In this document: positions 1 through 6,900 of the stretch, piece by piece
Position numbering within the stretch: position 1 is the stretch's first letter
How the letters are laid out: each line of letters opens with the position of its first letter
From: Candidatus Uhrbacteria bacterium RIFOXYA2_FULL_40_9
GTDB taxonomy: Bacteria; Patescibacteriota; Patescibacteriia; UBA9934; GWF2-40-263
Length of the DNA stretch: 10,324 bases
NCBI GenBank assembly: GCA_001791615.1
Contig: MGEY01000018.1
Location: 1 to 10,324, forward strand
Direction: 5' to 3'
The notes under the pieces: model-generated
Databases searched by the model: none
What the model was told of the DNA's origin: nothing
The model's input: only the letters and a program-made list of their open reading frames with translations
Program-made: the position numbers and the translations under genes

Positions 1-61
1 CCTAACTATAGCGTCATGTTTTAGTTATACACCACCTTGTTTAGTATAGAGCCGTTTTTTC

Positions 62-101
62 TTGACAAAATGTGCTTATAAGACAAGATGAAAGGAGAAA
101 T
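62..101 (+). promoter_or_regulatory. Upstream signals of the HTH gene: Shine-Dalgarno and weak promoter-like hexamers
   Basis: AAAGGAG at 91-97 lies 4 nt before the ATG at 102 and is the clearest translation signal on the plus strand; it decides the start. TTGACA at 62-67 matches a -35 consensus, but no good -10 follows at 16-18 nt (only weak CAAGAT or AAGATG). TATAAG at 77-82 resembles a -10 and would start the mRNA near 89, but has only a T-run at the -35 position. The ribosome site is convincing; the promoter assignment is tentative. Confidence 0.4.
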
Positions 102-482
102 ATGCAAACACTCTTTTCTCCAAAACGTGATTATCGTGCATGGACACGCAAACGTCTTCCTGTGGTAAAAGAATTGGCACTTTTAGGATTAAGCCGAGAA
201 GATATTGCGGATGTAGTAAAAGCAAGTGTCTCCACCATTCAAAGAGACTTGAATGAACTTCGACAAAGACGAAACCTTCCTTTAGAAATTTCCACAGTGA
301 GTGAGGAAAGACAAAAACAACTTATCAGTAATCAACTTTCTTGCTTGGAAAAACTTTTGGTAGATGAAAATTTGGATGAAACAAGTGAGGCTCTCTATCA
401 TGCTCTGCGTAGCTGGGCAGAAACACATCATTTATTCGAACAAGAAGCCACACAAACTCGCCTGCCTTTTCTTGAAAACTAA
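102..482 (+). CDS. Small helix-turn-helix DNA-binding protein, function unknown
   Basis: This encodes a 126-residue soluble protein with no signal peptide or membrane segment. A basic N-terminus (about residues 8-18, KRDYRAWTRKR) leads into a predicted HTH at residues 19-57. Its GLSREDIADVV helix, KASVST turn and TIQRDLNELRQRR recognition-like helix are typical of sigma-region-4-like, resolvase-like or Lrp-like HTHs. The remainder is predicted helical and polar, perhaps for oligomerisation; no ligand or enzymatic domain is recognisable. ATG 102 is chosen because AAAGGAG precedes it closely; an in-frame GTG at 72 would add 10 residues but lacks a ribosome site. A terminator follows the stop by about 22 nt, so the gene is probably transcribed apart from the dikinase downstream. 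A transcription regulator is the likeliest role; a plasmid- or phage-type HTH is also possible. The target is unknown. Confidence 0.7.
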   Translation: MQTLFSPKRDYRAWTRKRLPVVKELALLGLSREDIADVVKASVSTIQRDLNELRQRRNLPLEISTVSEERQKQLISNQLSCLEKLLVDENLDETSEALYHALRSWAETHHLFEQEATQTRLPFLEN

Positions 483-504
483 TCACTGCCTCTGTTACCG
501 ATTT

Positions 505-545
505 AAAAACCACCCTAAGCTTTGTCGAAGGATGGTTTTTTCTTT
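505..545 (+). terminator. Intrinsic terminator after the HTH gene (copy 1 of a repeated terminator)
   Basis: The arms AAAAACCACCCT (505-516) and AGGATGGTTTTT (529-540) pair over 12 positions with one C/A mismatch (513/532). The loop is 12 nt, and the 3' side runs into TTTTTTCTTT. The A-tract on the left arm gives a U-tract on the minus strand too, so it could work in both directions. It matches the element at 3881-3921 at 38 of 41 positions, loop included. An alternative inner hairpin, CTTT (520-523) with GAAG (527-530), competes with the top of the main stem. Confidence 0.85.
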
Positions 546-570
546 CACACAGACCATCACAAAAAACGTG

Positions 571-585
571 TTATCATAATAAGAT
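571..585 (+). promoter_or_regulatory. Possible -10 region of the dikinase gene, suggesting a leaderless mRNA
   Basis: TTATCATAAT at 571-580 contains the -10-like hexamers TATCAT (572-577) and CATAAT (575-580). CATAAT ends 5 nt before the ATG at 586, so transcription would begin at or next to the start codon. There is no Shine-Dalgarno between the terminator and the ATG. No convincing -35 is seen around 549-558. Because a terminator ends at 545, a promoter is expected somewhere in these 40 nt. Confidence 0.35.
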
Positions 586-2973
586 ATGAAAAAGAAAAAA
601 CGTACCTATATCAAAATGTGGGTAGATGAAAATGTTCATCATTCTGATGTTAAAAATATTCTTCGAAATTTTGGACCAAAGCTTGATAAAAAGTATGGTT
701 GCGGTATCAAACACGGTGTTATTTTTAGCAAAGAATACTATGCGGAATTCTATCTTCCTCCTGAAGAACTTGAACGAATAAGCAAAAAAACAAAAGATTA
801 CTTTTCAAAAAAAAGCCGATTACACGCTTATCTCCATGATTGTGATGTGGCTATACATAATCTCACGAATTATCTCAAAATATTGCAAACTCTAAAGATG
901 TCTTCACTTTCTGATCGCGAGTATACAAATGTCTCAAACCAGTTTGCAAAAAATATCAGTGATCTTTTTGTGTGTTATTACATGACACAACCAGAACGCT
1001 TGGCTGCCATGGAATCAACACTTACTTCCTATCTAGAAAAAAAAGGGGTTGAAAATCTTGAAAAAACAAGAAGTTTTTTATTGAAAGGAAAAGAAACCAT
1101 TCTTTTTTCTAAAAAGGGAAATCTATTAATGAACGCTTCTTTTGCTGAACTTCTTCAAAAAGAAACAGCAAAAATTGATGTTAACCTTGTTGATCGAAAA
1201 CTTTATCAACTCAAAAAAACCCATCAAACAACTCAACAAAAACTTATCAAACAATTGAACCCCCCAAAATCTATTCTTGCCCTTATTGAGACCATGCAAA
1301 TACTAGGAACAAAAAGATTTGAAATGCGTTTTTTCTGGATGATGGGGGTTTACTATGCGGAACTCTTTCCAATCGAAACAAAACGTCGAACACATATTCA
1401 AAAAAAAGACATAAGTTTTTATACAGAAGAGGAATTCCTCAACCTTATTGCAAAACGAAAAACCTTAACAAAAACACAAATCCATGAACGTCAAAAAGGG
1501 TTATTTGTTACACTAACAAATGATCATTTTCGTTCATTCTTGGGGACAGAGGCAGAAAAACAATTCAAAGCCATTACAGAACAAATACATCTCAATGTGC
1601 TGAAAGGGGCTATTGCTTCCCCCGGATATGCTATTGGAAAAGCGATTTTGCTTTCTTACAAAAAACCTCACCTTCACGGAAAACGGATAAAAAACATGAA
1701 AAAAGGCGATATTATCGTAACAGAAATGACTCGACCAAACATTGTACTTGCGTGTGAAAAAGCCGGAGCTATTGTAACTGATGAAGGAGGAGTGACAAGT
1801 CATGCGGCTATTATCAGCCGTGAATTTCGAACACCTTGTGTGATTGGAACACAACACGCAACTTCTTGGATTACCCATGGATCTTATGTGTGTGTTAATG
1901 CTGATGAGGGAACTGTTAAAAAAAGTTCTCAAAAAGAGTATCTAGAATTTCTCAAACAAAAAAAGAAAGGTCCCCTCACGAATGCAAAAAAACACATTAT
2001 TTCTTTAGAAACAAAAACGGATCGTAAAGAACAAGTGGTACGTTTTGAAGATATTGATCACACAGATATTTCACTGGTTGGTGGAAAAGGAGCAAATTTA
2101 GGAACGCTCTTTGGCACTGCTCCAGTGCCAGAAGGATTCTGTGTGACTGTGCATGCTTATCAATCATTTCTCGAAAAAGGAAAACTCATTGAGTTTATCT
2201 CGAAAACTCTGAAAAAAATTGACCCTGCAAATACAACACAATTGAATACCTTATCAAAAATGATTCGTGATCACATTATTAAAACTCCACTCCCAACATC
2301 CCTCTCCCAAGAAATCCTTCACATGCTTGAAACAATGCCTGGAGACTATTTTGCGGTTCGTTCATCAGCAACTGCTGAAGACCTTCCAACAACTTCATTT
2401 GCAGGACAACAATCTACTTATCTTAATGTCAAAGGAACAACACACATTCTAAAAGCATTACAAAACTGTTGGGCATCTCTTTTTACTTCTGAAGCAATTT
2501 TCTATCGAGAAGCAAATGGGATTGATCATGCAAAAGTAAAAATGGCTGTGGTTATTCAACGCATGGTGAACGCACAAAAAGCTGGAGTGATGTTCACAGC
2601 AAATCCTGCCACACAAAAACGAAATGAAATTATCATAGAAGGAAGTTTTGGACTTGGAGAAGCTGTTGTCTCAGGAGAAGTAACTCCAGACTACTACCGA
2701 TTGGAAAAATCTTCCCTTAAAATACTAGAAAGTTCAATCAAAGAAAAAAAACTTAAAATTGTGAGAGATGGAAAGAAGGGGAAAAACAAAACAGTCATTC
2801 TTAAAGGAGCGGAACGGACTGCACAAGTTCTTTCAATAACAGAATTACAAGCACTTGGAAAACTCGCGAAAAAAATTGAGAAAACATTTGGTTATCCACA
2901 AGATATTGAATGGGCCATTGAAAATGAGGTACTCTTTATTACACAATCACGTGCAATAACTAATCTAATCTAA
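586..2973 (+). CDS. PEP-synthase/rifampin-phosphotransferase-like dikinase with permuted domain order
   Basis: A 795-residue cytosolic protein. Residues 1 to about 335 are Lys-rich and mostly helical with no recognised fold; FYTEEEFLNLIAKRK at 279-293 recalls the substrate domain of rifampin-phosphotransferase-like proteins. Residues about 338-450 form the PEP-utiliser mobile (swivel) domain, with GGVTSHAAII placing the phospho-accepting histidine at H406. A linker leads to a full C-terminal PPDK-type ATP-grasp (about 485-795): VGGKGANLG with K501, AVRSSATAEDLP with R592, FAGQQSTYLNV, GVMFTANP, GLGEAVVSGEV, and D773, E775 and Q787 spaced like the metal/ATP residues of PPDK. In this family ATP phosphorylates the histidine, which passes phosphate to a substrate. 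The order is reversed relative to PEP synthase, and the PEP/pyruvate TIM barrel is missing, so the name PEP synthase would be misleading. The substrate is unknown. A phosphatase gene follows after 7 nt. Confidence 0.85.
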   Translation: MKKKKRTYIKMWVDENVHHSDVKNILRNFGPKLDKKYGCGIKHGVIFSKEYYAEFYLPPEELERISKKTKDYFSKKSRLHAYLHDCDVAIHNLTNYLKILQTLKMSSLSDREYTNVSNQFAKNISDLFVCYYMTQPERLAAMESTLTSYLEKKGVENLEKTRSFLLKGKETILFSKKGNLLMNASFAELLQKETAKIDVNLVDRKLYQLKKTHQTTQQKLIKQLNPPKSILALIETMQILGTKRFEMRFFWMMGVYYAELFPIETKRRTHIQKKDISFYTEEEFLNLIAKRKTLTKTQIHERQKGLFVTLTNDHFRSFLGTEAEKQFKAITEQIHLNVLKGAIASPGYAIGKAILLSYKKPHLHGKRIKNMKKGDIIVTEMTRPNIVLACEKAGAIVTDEGGVTSHAAIISREFRTPCVIGTQHATSWITHGSYVCVNADEGTVKKSSQKEYLEFLKQKKKGPLTNAKKHIISLETKTDRKEQVVRFEDIDHTDISLVGGKGANLGTLFGTAPVPEGFCVTVHAYQSFLEKGKLIEFISKTLKKIDPANTTQLNTLSKMIRDHIIKTPLPTSLSQEILHMLETMPGDYFAVRSSATAEDLPTTSFAGQQSTYLNVKGTTHILKALQNCWASLFTSEAIFYREANGIDHAKVKMAVVIQRMVNAQKAGVMFTANPATQKRNEIIIEGSFGLGEAVVSGEVTPDYYRLEKSSLKILESSIKEKKLKIVRDGKKGKNKTVILKGAERTAQVLSITELQALGKLAKKIEKTFGYPQDIEWAIENEVLFITQSRAITNLI

Positions 2974-2980
2974 TTTTTCT

Positions 2981-3868
2981 ATGAGATCACCTGAACGGAT
3001 GGAGAGTATTGAACCAAAAATAGAACTATGGAAAGAACCTGAAATCTATACATTAAGTCTTCGACGTCATAGCAAATATGATACAGATATAAAATCCCCA
3101 AGGCGTGGATCATTAACTCCAGAGGGAATACAAATGGCAAAAGACGCGGCAGAAGAATGGAAAAAGAACCTCCCAGAGGGCACTGATATTTCTATTTTTG
3201 AAAGTCCCTCTTATCTCCCTGCTGGAGAACGTATAGATCCAGAAACAGGAGAAACTCACATGCTTGCCCCCAGACGTGCAACAATTACCGCAAGTATTTA
3301 TGAAAAAAGCTTATTTGGAGATTTAGCTCCAGCAAAAACGGATGAAGAAAGTGGTATGAAGCAATCTGTGCGACGCCAAAAAGAACCACTTATTGGAGAC
3401 CTTATGGAACATGCGAAAGATGGTTCAAAAATTCCTGCTTTTTTTAAGGCGCGTGGGAAAGCTTATGGAGATGATCTCCCACGATTCTGGCATGATTTTG
3501 TCACAGGGAACCTCCCAGAAGAAGTTGAAAAAACCCTCAAAGTAGCAGGTGGAACATGTGCAAAAGAACAAGCACAAAATATGCTGACTTTTATTCTCAA
3601 AACAAATCAACAACCAAGAAGTGAAAAAAAACAAGCTGGCATTGCCCTTTCCCATGGAGAACCACAAGAATCGCTTTTACATCAAATGGACAAATTTCTT
3701 GAAGAAACAAAAGGAATGAATCCTGGTCTTTATCAAGGAATGATTGCTCATAATAAAGGCATGGATCTTCATATGAAACCAGATGGAATGATGACCATCA
3801 TAAAAGAAGGACATCCACCTGTAGAAATTGATGCTCTCGCGTTTGATCAATGGCTCAAACAACAATAA
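2981..3868 (+). CDS. Histidine phosphatase (phosphoglycerate mutase-like) family protein
   Basis: A 295-residue soluble protein. LSLRRHSKYD gives the family's Arg-His pair (R29, H30), where the histidine is transiently phosphorylated. LTPEG at 45-49 is the usual motif after it, R98/R99 before ATITA fit the second phosphate-binding arginine, and ALSHGEPQE supplies the second catalytic histidine, H225. At 295 residues it exceeds a minimal family domain of about 200; the extra length lies between R99 and H225 and probably caps the active site. Family members remove phosphate from sugars, nucleotides, proteins or phosphohistidine, and sequence alone does not fix the substrate. No mutase-specific motif is evident. 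It starts 7 nt after the dikinase stop with no Shine-Dalgarno, suggesting co-transcription and translational coupling; ATG 2999 (M7) is an alternative start. A terminator follows 12 nt after the stop. Confidence 0.78.
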   Translation: MRSPERMESIEPKIELWKEPEIYTLSLRRHSKYDTDIKSPRRGSLTPEGIQMAKDAAEEWKKNLPEGTDISIFESPSYLPAGERIDPETGETHMLAPRRATITASIYEKSLFGDLAPAKTDEESGMKQSVRRQKEPLIGDLMEHAKDGSKIPAFFKARGKAYGDDLPRFWHDFVTGNLPEEVEKTLKVAGGTCAKEQAQNMLTFILKTNQQPRSEKKQAGIALSHGEPQESLLHQMDKFLEETKGMNPGLYQGMIAHNKGMDLHMKPDGMMTIIKEGHPPVEIDALAFDQWLKQQ

Positions 3869-3880
3869 AGAATCCCAAAC

Positions 3881-3921
3881 AAAAACCACCCTAAGCTTTA
3901 TCAAAGGGTGGTTTTTTCTTT
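3881..3921. terminator. Bidirectional intrinsic terminator between convergent genes (copy 2 of the repeat)
   Basis: AAAAACCACCCT (3881-3892) and AGGGTGGTTTTT (3905-3916) form a perfect 12-bp stem around a 12-nt loop. TTTTTTCTTTT follows on the plus strand, and the complementary A-tract gives a TTTTTG tract on the minus strand. It sits in the 55-nt gap between the phosphatase stop and the rpoC stop, so it probably ends both transcripts. It differs from copy 1 only by three G/A changes; one of them restores a C-G pair that is C/A in copy 1. Confidence 0.92.
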
Positions 3922-3923
3922 TA

Positions 3924-6900
3924 TTATTCTTCGTCTTCGTCCTCTTCCTCAATTTCTTCAGGAACTTCAGCATTATTTGCAATTCTTCCTGTTGCAGTAT
4001 GAAATCCTGTACCTGACGGAATCATGCGACCAATAATCACATTCTCCTTTAAGCCTTCAAGGCGATCTACTTTCCCTGTAACCGCGGCATTGATGAGTAC
4101 ACGCGCGGTTTCTTGGAAAGAAGCGGCGGAAAGCCAAGAATCTGTTGAAAGAGAGATTTTTGTGATTCCTAAGAAAAGTGGTTCATACGTTGGTTCTTTT
4201 CCTTTTGATGAAACCCCATCCATAGCATCAAGGAAAGTGGCTTTTTCAATAATTTCTCCTGGAAGAAGATCTGTATCTCCTGGATCTGCCACTCGCACAC
4301 GACTAAACATTTGTCTTACAATAACCTCTATGTGTTTATTGTTCACTTTCTGTCCTTGGCTTGAGTAAATAAACTGAATTTCCTTGGAAAGATATTTTTG
4401 CACAGCATCTTGACCCTTACACTTGTAAAGCACTTGAAGATCAAGGTGACCATCAGTCAAAGCATCTCCAGCTCGCACTTCATCTCCATCTTTTACATAA
4501 AGCATGAATCCAGGTGGGATGATATACTCACGAATTTTTCGTGTTTCATAGACCACGGATAGAGAAGACGCTTTTTTGATAGAAACAACTCCTTCAACTT
4601 CACTCACAATAACGGCTCCTTTGGTCTTTGTTGCAAGAGTATCTCCGATCTTCACTTTTTGACCATCTTTTACTTGAAGCTTTACTGTCTTACCCATTGG
4701 ATAAATCATTTCATCAACTCCAATATGTTCAATCTTTACGGTTTTTTGTCCTGGTCGTGTATCAAGAATTTGTTTTCCTGTTCCAGCTTGAATAATCTCA
4801 CGTTGCGCGGTTTCAATACTCACTTTTCCAGAAACCTCAGCCATAATGGCTTTTTGTTTTGGATTACGTGCTTCAAACAATTCTTCCACACGAGGCAAAC
4901 CTTGGGTGATGTCTTTTCCTGCCACACCTCCAGTATGGAAGGTGCGCATTGTAAGCTGTGTTCCAGGTTCTCCAATGGATTGGGCAGCCACAATTCCTAC
5001 CGCAGCCCCTAGCTCTGCACGTTTGTTATAGGCAAGATCATATCCGTAACATTTCTGACATACTCCGCGACGCATCTGACAAGTCATCACAGAACGCACA
5101 TGAGCTTCTAACAAATCGGATCCTGATTCTTCAATTTCACGAATATGTTCTTCGGTGATTATCTCTCCTGCTTTTACAATCACTTTGCGTCCTCCTGGTT
5201 TCTTAATATCCGAAAGGGTATAGCGTCCTAAAATACGAACAAGTAATGGCTCTCCAATTTCATCAGATTCTTCTTTGGTCATCACCACTCCTTTATCATC
5301 TCCGCAATCTTCACTGCGCACCACGACATCTTGTGCAACGTCAACAAGACGTCTGGTAAGATACCCAGCGTTTGCTGTACGCAAAGCTGTATCTGTCAAA
5401 CCTTTTCGCACACCGTGACTGGAAATGAAGAATTCAAGAACATCATAGCCATCTTTAAAGGAACTGGTCACAGGAAGTTCAATAATATCTCCGGCAGGGT
5501 TTGACACAAGTCCTTTCATACCGACCATCTGCGTCATCTGACCCCAACTTCCGCGAGCTCCAGATTCAATCATAGTAGAGGCAGGGTTATCTAAAGGAAG
5601 AGCTTTCTTTGCTTTTTCTGCAATACGATCTTTAATTTCATTCCAAACCTTAATGATCGAAGTGTGACGTTCAGCTTGGGTAAGCAATCCTTGATCAAAA
5701 TATTCTTCCACTTCACGTACACGCTTTTCTCCCTCTTGAATCAACTCTTTCTTTTCGGTCATTTCAGGAAGATTTCCCATTCCCCAAGAATATCCAGAAA
5801 GTGTGCTGTAATAAAATCCAATTGTTTTTAATCGATCCAAGAAATCTGCAGTTGCCTCTGATCCATGAAGCTCTAAATTGTACTTCACAACCTTTGCCAA
5901 TTCTTTCTTTCCCATGGTTTGATTCATAAACGGAACCTCTTCAGGAAATTCCTTATTGACGATAATACGTCCAACCGTGGTATCAATGAGTTCTCCGGAT
6001 TCAAGACGCACACGAATCCAATCATGGTATCCAATACGCCCACACTTTTGAGCATAGAGCGCAGAGGTGGGATCTCCAAATACAAGCATCTTTTCTTTTA
6101 CAGGCTCATCAAAATTCATGGTGAGATAGTAACATCCCCACGCAATATCTTTTCCTGGCGTTGCCACTGGTCCACCGTGAGCTGGTTTGAGTAAGTTCTT
6201 TGTTGAAAGCATGAGCTCTGCAGCTTCACGCTTTGCTTCTTCTGTAAGTGGAACGTGCACAGCCATTTGGTCTCCGTCAAAGTCCGCGTTGTAGGCATCA
6301 CATACAAGTGGATGGATTTGAATTGCTTTTCCCTCAATCAACGTAGGACGGAAGGCCTGAATACCAAGTCGGTGAAGGGTTGGAGCGCGGTTCAAGAGAA
6401 CAAAGGCATCACGAATCACTTCTTCCAAAATATCCCATGTTTCATGACGATCGCTTTCAATAAATCGGTTTGCGGAACGAATATTATGCACATATTCGCG
6501 ATCGATCAGTTTTGAAATAATAAAAGGACGGAAAAGTTCTAATGCCATCTTTTTTGGAATACCACATTGATGAAGCTTTAAATGAGGTCCAACTACAATT
6601 ACGGAACGACCAGAATAATCCACGCGTTTTCCAAGCAAGTTTTGACGGAATCTTCCTTGCTTCCCTTTTAATTGATCAGCAAGAGATTTAAGTTGACGCT
6701 TCTTTCCTGTAGCCGCAATCACGGTTTTACTGTGTCGAGCGCTATTGTCGATCAACGCATCAACAGCTTCTTGAAGCATGCGTTTTTCATTTCGACTAAT
6801 CACCTCAGGCGCATTTAATTCTTTCAAACGTTTGAGACGATTATTTCGGTTGATCACACGTCGATAAAGATCATTCAAATCTGATGTCGCAAAACGTCCG

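Noticed and set aside
51..61. T-run at 55-60 as the terminator of an upstream gene
   Set aside because: Only a 5-bp AT-rich stem (26-30 with 44-48) precedes it, with a large loop and a gap before the T-run, too weak to call.
72..101. GTG start at 72 giving a longer HTH protein
   Set aside because: No ribosome site precedes it, while ATG 102 has AAAGGAG 4 nt upstream.
1037..1048. A8G4 run as a programmed frameshift or slippage site in the dikinase
   Set aside because: The zero frame encodes all downstream domains without a break, no stimulatory structure is evident, and A-runs are common in this AT-rich gene.
1534..1932. 132-codon minus-strand frame opposite the dikinase swivel domain
   Set aside because: It mirrors the conserved swivel domain, has no ribosome site, and resembles no family.
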